Below are positions 1-9,755 of a DNA stretch of 64,000 nt, piece after piece. The position numbers and the translations under genes were made by a program. The stretch lies in the NCBI GenBank assembly GCA_045863195.1, contig BTUI01000003.1, positions 124,001-188,000 of the forward strand. Reading direction: 5' to 3'. The notes beneath the pieces are model-generated. The model did not search any database and was not told where the DNA came from. It was given only the letters and a program-made list of their open reading frames with translations. The first letter of the stretch is position 1. Each line of letters starts with the position of its first letter. The stretch is from W-Chloroflexi-9 sp045863195. GTDB lineage: Bacteria; Chloroflexota; Dehalococcoidia; UBA2979.

Positions 1-76
1 TGATGTTGAGGTAGCCCGCCGAGGCGAGCGGCTCCGAGCGCAGGAGCGTCGGGAGCGCCTCGGGCTGATCGCTCAC
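1..76 (-). CDS. N-terminal fragment of an unidentified protein
   Basis: A GTG codon overlaps the TGA stop of the preceding acetyltransferase gene (GTGA) and opens a frame that runs off the window edge after 25 codons. The peptide begins MSDQPEALPTLLRSEPLASA. Translational coupling to the acetyltransferase gene suggests the same operon. The fragment is too short to assign a family; an arginine-pathway role would be only a guess from the neighbour. Confidence 0.5.
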   Translation of the reverse strand, partial: MSDQPEALPTLLRSEPLASAGYLNI

Positions 77-576
77 GAGGCGGCGTCCGCCGGCTTGAGG
101 TCGAGCACCATCGCGATTTCGTCGCAGCCCGGGAACTTCGGGCAGCGGTAGCACTCGTTCCAGACCTTGCGCGGCAGGTTCATCACGTCCGCCTGCTGCC
201 AGCCAAGGCGTTCGAAGAAGCCCGGCCGGTAGGTGAGCGCGAACAGCCGGTCGAGGCCGAGCGCCCGCCCTTCTTCCACGCAGGCGCGCACCAGCGCCGC
301 GCCGATCCCTCGGGACTGCGTGGACTCCTCCACGGCGAGCGACTTCAACTCCGCCAGGTCGGCCCAGGTGATGTGCAGCGCGGCGCAGCCGACGACCCGC
401 CCGTCCTGCCGCACGACGAAGAAGTCGCGCAGGTTTTCGTACGTCTCGCCGAGGGTCCTCGGGAGCATCTGCCCCTGCGCCGCCCAGAAGTTGATGAGCG
501 CCGCGATCCCCTCGCCGTCGCGCGTGGTGGCGCGTTCGACGCGGACCTCGGTGCCGGGGCGGGTGTCGGTGGTCAT
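73..576 (-). CDS. Short ArgA-type amino-acid N-acetyltransferase (GNAT family)
   Basis: The 167-residue protein has the GNAT fold signature: the acetyl-CoA loop SRGIGAALV lies at about residues 88-96. It ends with a Cys cluster, C142-x2-C145-x5-C151, in the context CYRCPKFPGCDE. Single-domain GNATs with this tail are annotated as stand-alone N-acetylglutamate synthases, which acetylate glutamate in the first step of arginine synthesis. I infer that role; another amino-acid acetyltransferase is possible. I start at the ATG giving MTTDTRP because residues before it match no GNAT core. A TATCCT hexamer ends 9 nt upstream and there is no clear ribosome-binding site. The stop overlaps the next gene's start. 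Confidence 0.75.
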   Translation of the reverse strand: MTTDTRPGTEVRVERATTRDGEGIAALINFWAAQGQMLPRTLGETYENLRDFFVVRQDGRVVGCAALHITWADLAELKSLAVEESTQSRGIGAALVRACVEEGRALGLDRLFALTYRPGFFERLGWQQADVMNLPRKVWNECYRCPKFPGCDEIAMVLDLKPADAAS

Positions 577-626
577 CAGGGGTACAGGATATCCAACGGC
601 GGGCACAACCGCGCGCCCCGGGAGCG

Positions 627-1508
627 TCAGGTGGCGGGCTCGTCCATCACGTGGTCCAGCCGCAGCCAGCCCAGGCGCACGGCCAGGTTCTGGTAGAACT
701 CTGTCTCGTCCCCCAGCCGCACGAAGTCGACCGTGCGCGGGGAGCGGGTGATCTCCACCACCGACCCGGAGTCGACCGGCCGGTGGTGTAGGCCGTCCAC
801 GCCCAGCATCGCCTCGTAGCCGCGCTCCACGGAGAGGCGGAGGCGCGCGCCGCCGGGGAGCACGAGGGCGTTCGCACGGGTCAGGTGCGGCGCCACAGGC
901 ACGAGGATCATCTCGTCCGAACTCGGGTGGAGGATCGGCCCGCCCACGGACAAGGCGTACCCCGTCGACCCGGTCGCCGTCGCGACGACGATCGCGTCGG
1001 CGCGGTACTCCGCGAGCAGCACCCCATCGATGCGCGCCTCCACGGAGATCGTGCGTCCGAGGGTTGCCCGGCCGATGACCACGTCGTTGAGGGCGTGCAG
1101 CGCCGGCGACTCCCCCACCTGCGCCTGCACCATCGACCGCCGCTCGAGGCGCGCGTCGCCGGCGAGGACGCGGGCGAAGTCCGCCGCCACGCGGTCCTCG
1201 ACCGACTCGGTGAGGAAGCCAAGGCGGCCCATGCGCACGCCGAAGACGGGGACGCCGGCCTGCGCTGCGTAGGCGGAGGCGTGCAGCATCGTCCCGTCAC
1301 CACCCACGCAGACGAGGAGGCCCGAACCGTTGAGGTGCGACAGGAAGCCATCGCCGTCCTGCTGTGAGGGGTCCGCGAGGGCGTCGAGGGTCGCGGGGAC
1401 GCCGGCCGCCTCCGCCTGCCGCACGAGCGCGGCCGCGACCTCCCCCGCCCGCGGGAGCGCGGGGTGGTAGGCGACGACCACCGCACGAGGCGCGCTGAGC
1501 GGGCTCAC
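627..1508 (-). CDS. nadK: NAD kinase
   Basis: NAD kinase phosphorylates NAD to NADP in the cytoplasm. The 293-residue protein carries the diagnostic GGDGT motif at residues 69-73 within LVCVGGDGTMLHA, and the second conserved block with ATGSTGYALSVGGPI at about 180-194, which forms the NAD-binding region. Length is normal for bacterial NadK. The ATG overlaps the tlyA stop by 4 bp (ATGA), so the two are translationally coupled. The tlyA-nadK pair is a common arrangement, often also with recN, which is not here. Confidence 0.95.
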   Translation of the reverse strand: MSPLSAPRAVVVAYHPALPRAGEVAAALVRQAEAAGVPATLDALADPSQQDGDGFLSHLNGSGLLVCVGGDGTMLHASAYAAQAGVPVFGVRMGRLGFLTESVEDRVAADFARVLAGDARLERRSMVQAQVGESPALHALNDVVIGRATLGRTISVEARIDGVLLAEYRADAIVVATATGSTGYALSVGGPILHPSSDEMILVPVAPHLTRANALVLPGGARLRLSVERGYEAMLGVDGLHHRPVDSGSVVEITRSPRTVDFVRLGDETEFYQNLAVRLGWLRLDHVMDEPAT

Positions 1509-2290
1509 GCGGCGGCCTCGGACGTCGCGGGGAGGCCGGGCGCGGGGACGCGCAGCCAGAGGAAGAACTCGCGGTTACCCGCCGGGCCCAGCAGCGGCGA
1601 ACGGATCACGCCGCTGACGCGCAGCCCGAGGTCGATCGCGGCGAGCGCGACATGGCCGATGCAGGTGGCGTGGACGACCGGATCGCGCACCACGCCGCCC
1701 TTCTCCACCTGCTCCCGACCCGCCTCGAACTGTGGCTTCACGAGGACGAGCAGGTCTCCGCCAGGGGCGACGGAGCGGGCGACCGCGGGCAGGACGGTGG
1801 CGGCGGAGATAAAGGAGACGTCCATCACCAGCAGGTCGACGGGGGGATCCAACGGCTCCATCGAGCGGGCGTTCACCCGCTCGATGAGCGTGACGCGCGG
1901 ATCGTCCCGCAGCTTCGCGGCGAACTCGCCGTAGGCAACGTCCACGGCGACGACATGCGCCGCGCCGCGCTGCAGCAGGCAGTCCGTGAAGCCGCCGGTG
2001 GAGGCGCCCACGTCCAGGCAGCGCCGGCCGGCGGGGTCGATCCCGGAGCGGTCGAGGGCATGCGCCAGTTTCTCGCCGCCGCGGCTCACGAACGGCGGCG
2101 GGGTCTTCACCTCGATCACCGCATCCTCGGCGATGGGAGCAGCGGGACGGAGGGCGACCTGGCCGTCCACGAGGACCTCGCGTGCCAGCACGAGCGCGCG
2201 GGCGCGGTCACGGCCCGTGGCGAGGCCACGCTCCACCATCACCTGGTCGAGGCGCTGCTTCTTCGCGCGGGGCTGGGTGGCGGCGGCCAT
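1505..2290 (-). CDS. tlyA: TlyA-family rRNA 2'-O-methyltransferase
   Basis: The 261-residue protein joins an N-terminal S4 RNA-binding domain (about residues 12-70, starting QRLDQVMVERGLATGRDRA) to an FtsJ-like SAM methyltransferase domain with the SAM loop LDVGASTGGFTDCLL. Characterised TlyA proteins methylate ribose in 16S and/or 23S rRNA, which affects capreomycin sensitivity. The older name is hemolysin A. Length and domain order are typical. It lies 76 bp after clpX and overlaps nadK by 4 bp. Confidence 0.93.
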   Translation of the reverse strand: MAAATQPRAKKQRLDQVMVERGLATGRDRARALVLAREVLVDGQVALRPAAPIAEDAVIEVKTPPPFVSRGGEKLAHALDRSGIDPAGRRCLDVGASTGGFTDCLLQRGAAHVVAVDVAYGEFAAKLRDDPRVTLIERVNARSMEPLDPPVDLLVMDVSFISAATVLPAVARSVAPGGDLLVLVKPQFEAGREQVEKGGVVRDPVVHATCIGHVALAAIDLGLRVSGVIRSPLLGPAGNREFFLWLRVPAPGLPATSEAAA

Positions 2291-2366
2291 GCTGACTCCG
2301 CTCGCGAGGATAGCACCGGCTCCCGCCCCGTCCGAGGCGGCATGTCCGGCGGTCGGGAGCCCTCGG

Positions 2367-3671
<1,305 letters not shown>

Positions 3672-3719
3672 ACCCGATCCTCCGCGAGGCGTGCCGCCGC
3701 CTCGTTGCCCGCCCGAGGG

Positions 3720-4364
3720 CTAGGCGTTCTCCGGCTTCGAGAGCAGTTCGTCCACGAGCCCGTACTCCTTCGCCTGTTCGGCGGTCATGTACACGTCGCG
3801 GTCGGTGTCCTGCTTGATGCGTTCCAGGGACTGGCCGGTGGCGTCCGAGAGGATCTGGCGGATCTTCTCGTTGTTGCGGATCAGTTCCCGGGCCTGGATC
3901 TCCACGTCGCTGGCCTGGCCGGAGCCACCGCCCAGCGCCTGGTGCATGTGGATGGTGGCGTTCGGCAGCGCGAAGCGCTTTCCCTTGTGGCCGGCCGAGA
4001 GCAGCACGGTGCCCATGGACGCGGTCACGCCCACGGCGATGGTGCTGACGTCAGCCCGCACGAGGTTCATCGTGTCGAAGATCGCCAATCCGGCGTAGAT
4101 CATGCCGCCCGGGGAGTTCACGTAGATCGAGATGTCCCGCTCCGGGTCCTCGCGGTCCAGGAACAGCAACTGGGCGACGATGGAGTTCGCCACCTGGTCG
4201 TCGATCGGCGTGCCGAGGAAGATGATCCGTTCCTTGAGCAGCAGCGAGTAGATGTCGTAGGCGCGCTCACCGCGCGCCGTCGTCTCTACCACCATCGGCA
4301 CAATGTTCTGCGGCTTGAGGAAGCCGGGCGAGAAGTCTTCGTGACGCGGCGCGCGGTAGGTCAT
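3720..4364 (-). CDS. clpP: ATP-dependent Clp protease proteolytic subunit
   Basis: ClpP is the serine peptidase barrel partnered by ClpX. Counting from the ATG that gives MTYRAPRHED, the 214-residue protein has the catalytic triad Ser116 (GVTASMG), His141 (ATIHMHQ) and Asp190 (DTDRDVYM). An upstream in-frame ATG at 4409 would add 15 basic residues, but it overlaps a TACGAT promoter-like hexamer (4408-4413), whereas AGGA sits 8 nt before the ATG at 4364. I therefore prefer 4364. The gene lies between tig and clpX. Confidence 0.95.
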   Translation of the reverse strand: MTYRAPRHEDFSPGFLKPQNIVPMVVETTARGERAYDIYSLLLKERIIFLGTPIDDQVANSIVAQLLFLDREDPERDISIYVNSPGGMIYAGLAIFDTMNLVRADVSTIAVGVTASMGTVLLSAGHKGKRFALPNATIHMHQALGGGSGQASDVEIQARELIRNNEKIRQILSDATGQSLERIKQDTDRDVYMTAEQAKEYGLVDELLSKPENA

Positions 4365-4407
4365 CCGAGGGTTCCTGTCCGTCTCTATCGAACGTCGTCG
4401 TCGATCC

Positions 4408-4413
4408 ATCGTA
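4408..4413 (-). promoter_or_regulatory. Putative -10 element for clpP
   Basis: The minus strand reads TACGAT here, matching the TANNNT pattern seen before other genes in this window. It lies about 43 nt upstream of the preferred clpP start and would give clpP-clpX its own transcript. No convincing -35 was seen. Confidence 0.4.
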
Positions 4414-4436
4414 CCCCGGCATTCGCCGGGCGGCGG

Positions 4437-5846
4437 CTACTCCGCGGCAGCCTCGCCGGATGCCTCGGCCGTCTCGGCTTCGCCATCGGCGGCCTCGTCC
4501 GCACCACCCCGCCGGCGGCGGCTGGTGCGGCGCGGCTCGGCGGACTCGCCGCCGTCCTCCTGCGAGGTGATCTCCTCCAGCCGCTCCACCGCGAAGCGGG
4601 TGAGCAGCTGCGACCGGATCGAGTTGCGCCCGTCCGGCGTGTCGATCAGCCCGCGGATCGCCTGCTGGTTCGCCGGGTTGCCCCCGGTCATCTGCGCGAG
4701 CAGGCTGTCGATCTCCTCGTCGATCTGGGCCTCAGTGACCTCGATCGACTCCTTCTCGATCAGCTCGCCGAGCGCGAGCGCGCGGCGGACGACGAGGTCA
4801 GCCTCCGGGCGGAACGCGTCCCGCACTTCCTCTTCGGTCCGGCCAATGGACTTCAGCCAGTTCTCGAAGCCCTCGCGGGAGTGGGAGGCGTGGTTGGACT
4901 CGCGGTCGATGACGCGGTCGACCTCGCGGTTGACCAGCACATCCGGGTAGTCCAGGTTCGCCTGCGTGATGAGCAGGTCGATGATCTCGTTGTGGTATTG
5001 CTCGCGGACGGCGCGCTCCGCCTGCGCCGCGAGGTCCTTGCGGAGCCGCGCGTCCAGGTCAGCGACCGTCTCCACGCCCTCCTCGTCCAGGGAGGCGACG
5101 AACTCGTCGTCCAGTTCCGGCAGGACTTCCTGCTTCACCTCGTGGATCTTCACCTCGTAGGTGGCGCGCTTGCCGCGCAGCGTCTCGGAGGGGAGGTCGT
5201 CCGGTAGCGTGAACTCGATCGTGTGCTCGCCGGCCTCGAGGCCCACGAGCCGGTCGACAAAGCCCGGCAGCGAGACCACTGAGCCCTCGCGCAGGGGGAA
5301 CTCGGCGTCTTCCTCCGAGTACGACTCCTGGCCCTCCACGGTGACCTTCACGTCGGCGCGGATGTGGTCGTTCCACTGGGTGGCACGCTCGACGGGTTCG
5401 AGGACGGCGTACTGGCGGCGGAGGGCGACCTTCGTCTGCTCCACCTGCTCCTCGGTCACCGGGGCGTCCGGCTTCGGCACGCGCAGTGCGCGGTAGTCGC
5501 CCAGGTCCACCTTCGGGCGGACGGGGACGGTCGCCGTCACGACCAGCGGCTCGGTCGACTTGAGGTCGAACTCAGGCTGGTCGATGGCGTCGATGTCGAG
5601 CTCGGCGATCGCCTCGTTGTAGACCTCGGGGATCAACTCCTCGAGCGCCTCCTGGAGGATGGCGCCGGAGCCCACGTGGCGCTCCACCATGTTGCGGGGC
5701 GCCTTGCCGGGGCGGAATCCGGGGATGCGGACCTGGCGCGAGATGCGCTGCGCGGCACGCTCCGTGTGCTTCTCGACCCGCTCCGGGTCGACCTCGATCT
5801 CGAGTGCGACCCGAGCGCGTTCCAGACGTTCAACCGTGGTGCCCAA
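4437..5846 (-). CDS. tig: Trigger factor (ribosome-associated chaperone, PPIase)
   Basis: Trigger factor binds nascent chains at the ribosome exit and has peptidyl-prolyl isomerase activity. The protein shows the ribosome-binding signature GFRPGKAPRNMVERHVG near the N-terminus, a central FKBP-like domain and a helical C-terminal arm. It ends in a basic then acidic, low-complexity tail (RRTSRRRRGG followed by Glu/Ala). An ATG at 5915 gives 23 extra residues unlike the family. I choose the TTG at 5846 (MGTTVERLERARV), which starts where trigger factors normally start and has GAAGG 9 nt upstream. Length is then 469 residues. It heads the tig-clpP-clpX group. Confidence 0.93.
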   Translation of the reverse strand: MGTTVERLERARVALEIEVDPERVEKHTERAAQRISRQVRIPGFRPGKAPRNMVERHVGSGAILQEALEELIPEVYNEAIAELDIDAIDQPEFDLKSTEPLVVTATVPVRPKVDLGDYRALRVPKPDAPVTEEQVEQTKVALRRQYAVLEPVERATQWNDHIRADVKVTVEGQESYSEEDAEFPLREGSVVSLPGFVDRLVGLEAGEHTIEFTLPDDLPSETLRGKRATYEVKIHEVKQEVLPELDDEFVASLDEEGVETVADLDARLRKDLAAQAERAVREQYHNEIIDLLITQANLDYPDVLVNREVDRVIDRESNHASHSREGFENWLKSIGRTEEEVRDAFRPEADLVVRRALALGELIEKESIEVTEAQIDEEIDSLLAQMTGGNPANQQAIRGLIDTPDGRNSIRSQLLTRFAVERLEEITSQEDGGESAEPRRTSRRRRGGADEAADGEAETAEASGEAAAE

Positions 5847-5957
5847 AGAGCCGTACCTTCGCCTGCGATCCCGCCTGATGATGCCGGTAGTACGCGCGCC
5901 CGGCGCCACGCACACAGGCGTATTTGGCGCGATCCGGGCCGTAACTGACGTGAAATG

Positions 5958-5966
5958 ACTATAGCA
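5958..5966 (-). promoter_or_regulatory. Putative extended -10 promoter of tig
   Basis: The minus strand reads TGC followed by TATAGT, an extended -10 (TGnTATAnT). It lies about 110 nt upstream of the TTG start of tig, in the only AT-richer patch of the 188-bp gap between the ABC permease gene and tig. No good -35 was found, as is usual for extended -10 promoters. Confidence 0.5.
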
Positions 5967-6034
5967 CGCGACCCGTTTCGGGCCGCCCTCGGGGTTTTCC
6001 CGCCTTCAGCCGTCCGTCAGCCCCGCGGGCGACC

Positions 6035-7003
6035 TCAGCGGCCCCGGATCGCGTCGTTCAGGGCGTCGCCGAGGAGGTTGAAGGCAAACAGGAGCGCGGT
6101 CACCACCGTCCCCGGCACGAGCAGGAGGTGCGGGTGCGTGGCGAACGTGCGCGCCCCGGAGCCCTCGTACAGCATCGCGCCGAAGGAGGCGGCCGGCGGC
6201 TGCACGCCCACGCCGAACCAGGTCAGCACGATCTCCGACCCGGCGATCCCGCCCAGGGTGGCCGAGATCGACAGGATGATGAGGAAGGAGACGTTCGGCA
6301 GCAGGTGCCGCCGGATGATCCCCCACGGCGTGGCCCCCACCGACTCCGCCGCGAGTACGAAGTCGCTCTCCCGCAACGTCAGCACCTGCGCCCGGATGAT
6401 CCTCGCCGTCCCCACCCAGAAGAAGAGCGAGAGCGCACCGAACACGAGCAGGTAGGAGGCGAACCCGCTGGCCACGAGGCCATCGATGAAGGTGTGGTCC
6501 TCGATCCAGCGCATCGTCTCGGTGACGCGGGGGCCCAGGGTGACGTTGATGAGGATGAGCATGATCAGGCTGGGTAGGCCGGAGAAGATGTCGCCGGCGC
6601 GCATGATCAGCGTGTCCACCCACCCGCCGCGGTAGCCGGCGAGCAGCCCGAGGACGTTGCCGATCACCAGCCCGCCGCTCAGCACCACCGCCGTGGTGAC
6701 GATCAGCGTGGTGCGTGCCGAATACATCGTCCGGCTCAGCATGTCCCGCCCGAGGCGGTCCGTCCCCAGCAGATGCTCCCGGCTCGGCCCCTGCAGGCTC
6801 CGGTCGAGGTTGATCTCGTTGTAGGAGTATGGCGCGAGCCACGAGGCGAAGATGCCCATCGTGTAGATGACGACGATGACCACCAGCGAAGCCATCGCCA
6901 GCCGCTTGCGGCGCAGCCGCCGCCAGACCAGCGACCACTCGCTCTCCCCCTCCTGGCGGGCGACGCCGGTCGGAGCGTCCGCGGGCGCGGCGGCGGTACT
7001 CAT
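6035..7003 (-). CDS. Oligopeptide-type ABC transporter permease (OppC/DppC family)
   Basis: This inner-membrane permease has 322 residues. It has a cytoplasmic N-terminus, a first membrane span near residues 35-57 (MASLVVIVVIYTMGIFASWL), the DRLGRDMLSR sequence typical of OppC proteins and a run of five further hydrophobic segments. It should pair with the OppB-like subunit encoded upstream, whose stop it overlaps by 4 bp. The substrate may be peptides, nickel or another small solute and cannot be told from sequence. No ATPase gene follows; tig is next. Confidence 0.88.
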   Translation of the reverse strand: MSTAAAPADAPTGVARQEGESEWSLVWRRLRRKRLAMASLVVIVVIYTMGIFASWLAPYSYNEINLDRSLQGPSREHLLGTDRLGRDMLSRTMYSARTTLIVTTAVVLSGGLVIGNVLGLLAGYRGGWVDTLIMRAGDIFSGLPSLIMLILINVTLGPRVTETMRWIEDHTFIDGLVASGFASYLLVFGALSLFFWVGTARIIRAQVLTLRESDFVLAAESVGATPWGIIRRHLLPNVSFLIILSISATLGGIAGSEIVLTWFGVGVQPPAASFGAMLYEGSGARTFATHPHLLLVPGTVVTALLFAFNLLGDALNDAIRGR

Positions 7004-7983
7004 CCGCGCGACGCGCCGATGCGGACGCGCGGGTCCACGAAGCCGTAGCAGATCTCGGCGAGCAGGTTCGTGAGGACGAACGCCGTCGAGAAGATCACGG
7101 TGGTGGCGAGGATCACGTCGTAGTCACGGCTCGTCACCGCCTCGAACGTGAAGCGGCCGATGCCGTTGATGCCGAGCAGCGTCTCCACGAAGAGGGCGCC
7201 CTCGATGATCCCGGCGAGGGCGAAGCCGACCACGGTGATGAGCGGCAGCAGCGAGTTCGGCAGGACGTGGCGGAACTGCACCGTGGCCTCCGGCAGCCCC
7301 TTCGCCCGGGCGGTGCGGACGTAGTCGGCCGAGTTCACCTCCAGCGCGGAGATGCGCACAAGGCGCGCGACGCCGACGAAGCCCGGGAGCGTGAATGCGA
7401 CGAGCGGGATGTAGAGGTGGGGGTCCGGGATCGGGATCGCGATCACCCCGGCGATCCACCAGATCTCGAAGATGCCGTCCCAGCCGCCGACGGGGAGCCA
7501 CCCCAGCTGGATCGCGAACAGCCAGATCAGCGGCGGGATCACCACCAGCACCGGGATTGCCTGCAGGAACAGCAACGTCCCGATGATCATCGGGTCGAGC
7601 CACGTCCCGGCGAACCTCGCCGCCAGCAGCCCGAGCGGGATGCCCAGCGCGAAGACGATGATCAGCGCCACCAACCCCAGCTGCGCCGAGATCCACATGC
7701 GCGGGAAGATCAGTTCAGAGACGGAGAAGCCCTGCTGCAGGTACGACTCGCCGAAGTCGCCCTGCACCGCCTTCATCACCCACGTCGCGTACTGCTGCGG
7801 CAGCGGCCGGTCCAGGCCGCGCTCAGCCCGCACGCGCTCCAGCACCTCCGGGTCGCGCACCTGGCCGGCGGCGACGGAGACCGGATCGCCGGGCCCGTAG
7901 CGCGCGAGGGTGAACGTGGCGAAGGACACCACGAACAGGATCAGCGGCAGCCAGGCCAGGCGACGGACGATGTAGGCGCCCAC
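7000..7983 (-). CDS. Oligopeptide-type ABC transporter permease (OppB/DppB family)
   Basis: The 327-residue polytopic membrane protein has the standard OppB layout: an N-terminal membrane span (LAWLPLILFVVSFATFTLAR), a long extracytoplasmic loop with GDFGESY, then five membrane spans containing the EAA-type loop near YVRTARAKGLPE. It overlaps the OppC-like gene by 4 bp and follows the binding-protein gene by 27 bp, so the three form one operon. Confidence 0.88.
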   Translation of the reverse strand: MGAYIVRRLAWLPLILFVVSFATFTLARYGPGDPVSVAAGQVRDPEVLERVRAERGLDRPLPQQYATWVMKAVQGDFGESYLQQGFSVSELIFPRMWISAQLGLVALIIVFALGIPLGLLAARFAGTWLDPMIIGTLLFLQAIPVLVVIPPLIWLFAIQLGWLPVGGWDGIFEIWWIAGVIAIPIPDPHLYIPLVAFTLPGFVGVARLVRISALEVNSADYVRTARAKGLPEATVQFRHVLPNSLLPLITVVGFALAGIIEGALFVETLLGINGIGRFTFEAVTSRDYDVILATTVIFSTAFVLTNLLAEICYGFVDPRVRIGASRG

Positions 7984-8010
7984 GCGATGCCCTCCCCGAC
8001 GCCGTCCCCG

Positions 8011-9669
8011 CTAGCGGGACACCTCGATGTGGCGGAGGCGCGGCACCACCATCGGTGGCTCGAACCATCCGGTCACCTGCGGCTGCACCACCACGTGCGT
8101 GGAGGAGAAGTAGAGCGGGAGCCAGGCGGCGTCCTGCACGATCAGCCGCTCCGCCTCCTGGTAGTAGGCGATGCGGGTCGCCGGGTCGGCCTCCGTCCGC
8201 GCGCGGTCGAGCAGCGTGTCGACCTCCGGGTTGGAGTACGCCACGTCGTTCAGCGAGGAGCCGGAGTGGAACTTCAGGTCCAGGATGTCCTCCGGGTCCG
8301 GGTAGTCCATGATCCAGCCGGCGTTGAACGCCTGTAGCCGCCCCGCGTCCTGGTCCGCGAGGAACGTCGCGAAGTCCGTCTGGCGGATCTCCACCTGGAT
8401 GCCGAGGATCGTGCGCCACTGCTCCAGGAACGCCTGGGTGTCCGTGCGCGCCTCGGCGCCGGCGCCCACCTCGGTGATGACGATCGGCGGCATGTTGTCG
8501 GCGTACTTCGAGAGCGCCAGCTCCGCCTGCGCCGCCTCCGGGTCGAACGGCAGCGTGAGGTCGGTCGTCTGGAAGCCCGGCATGCCCGGCATCAGGATGC
8601 CGGTGGCGGGCGAGAGCATGTTCGAGAACGTGACCTCCGCGATCCTCGCGCGGTCGATCGCGAGGCCCATCGCGCGGCGCACGTGCACGTCGTCGAACGG
8701 CGGCACGTTCGTGTTGAAGGCGATGTAGGAGATCGAGAACTCCGGCCACGCCTTGTAGAGCGGCCCGAGGTTGGAGTTCGGGTCACGCGCGCGGTCGATG
8801 TCGTTGATGGAGATGTAGGCGACGTCCAGTTCGCCGTTCTCGAAGCGCGTCAGCGCGGAGCCACCGGCGAGCAGGTACACCACCTCGCTCAGGCGGGGCG
8901 CACCCAGGACGTAGTCCGGGTTCGCCTGGAGCACGATCCGTTCGCCCAGCCGCCATTCGGTGAGGCGGAACGGCCCGGTGCCGTTCGGGCGGCGCGTCCA
9001 GTTCCGCGGGTTGCTCTCCACCTGCTGGCGGTCGACGACGAACGCCGTGGGGTAGGTCAACTTCGCGAGGAAGTACGGCTTCGGCGCGTCGATCGTGATG
9101 CGCACCGTGCGCTCGTCCACGACCTCGATGCCCGGGATGCCCTCGGCGAGCCCGAAGAAGTGCTCGCGCGCACCCACGATGTCGCCGAGGTAGGCGAGCG
9201 CGGTCGGCGAGGAGAGGTCGCGCGAGGCCGCCCGCTCCAGCGACCACTTCACGTCCTCCGCGGTGACCTGGCGGTTGGAGTGGAACTTCGCGTTCTCGCG
9301 CAGCGTGAAGGTGTACGTGCGCCCGTCCGCGCTCACGTCGAACCCCTCGGCGAGGTCGGGGACGATCTCCAGGTCCTGGGTGAGGGTCACCAACCCGCTG
9401 AAGATCTCCACGATGTACTCGGCGGAGGTCGCGTCGCCGGCGATGTGTGGGTCAAGGGTGACCGGGTCGGTGCCGCCGAGGCGGAGGCGTCCACTCGCAG
9501 CCTCCGCGGGGTTCCCGCCGATGGCGGTAGAGGTGCCGTCACCCCCGGAGCCACCGTCGCCGCCATCCTCGCCCCCGGAGAGGAGGAGGACGGCCGAGAG
9601 GCCGCCCACGACCAGCACGAGGCCGGCGAGCACGGACAACATGATCGCGAGCAGCCGATTCTGGCTCAT
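8011..9669 (-). CDS. ABC transporter substrate-binding protein, family 5 (peptide/solute type)
   Basis: The 552-residue protein is a family 5 extracellular solute-binding protein (OppA/DppA-like), with the early GGTDPVTLDPHIAGDATSAE segment and RLTEWRLGERIVL further on. It carries an N-terminal hydrophobic segment at about residues 8-31 followed by a Gly/Ser/Asp-rich linker (about 32-50). No Cys follows the hydrophobic segment, so it looks membrane-anchored rather than a lipoprotein, consistent with a cell that has one membrane (inference). First gene of the importer operon. Confidence 0.88.
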   Translation of the reverse strand: MSQNRLLAIMLSVLAGLVLVVGGLSAVLLLSGGEDGGDGGSGGDGTSTAIGGNPAEAASGRLRLGGTDPVTLDPHIAGDATSAEYIVEIFSGLVTLTQDLEIVPDLAEGFDVSADGRTYTFTLRENAKFHSNRQVTAEDVKWSLERAASRDLSSPTALAYLGDIVGAREHFFGLAEGIPGIEVVDERTVRITIDAPKPYFLAKLTYPTAFVVDRQQVESNPRNWTRRPNGTGPFRLTEWRLGERIVLQANPDYVLGAPRLSEVVYLLAGGSALTRFENGELDVAYISINDIDRARDPNSNLGPLYKAWPEFSISYIAFNTNVPPFDDVHVRRAMGLAIDRARIAEVTFSNMLSPATGILMPGMPGFQTTDLTLPFDPEAAQAELALSKYADNMPPIVITEVGAGAEARTDTQAFLEQWRTILGIQVEIRQTDFATFLADQDAGRLQAFNAGWIMDYPDPEDILDLKFHSGSSLNDVAYSNPEVDTLLDRARTEADPATRIAYYQEAERLIVQDAAWLPLYFSSTHVVVQPQVTGWFEPPMVVPRLRHIEVSR

Positions 9670-9755
9670 CGAAGAGTGCTCATCTCACCAGCGGTGGGCG
9701 CGCCGTATGTGTCAGATCGCGAGCATACCGTAGAACCCCGGCGCGTACCGGGACG

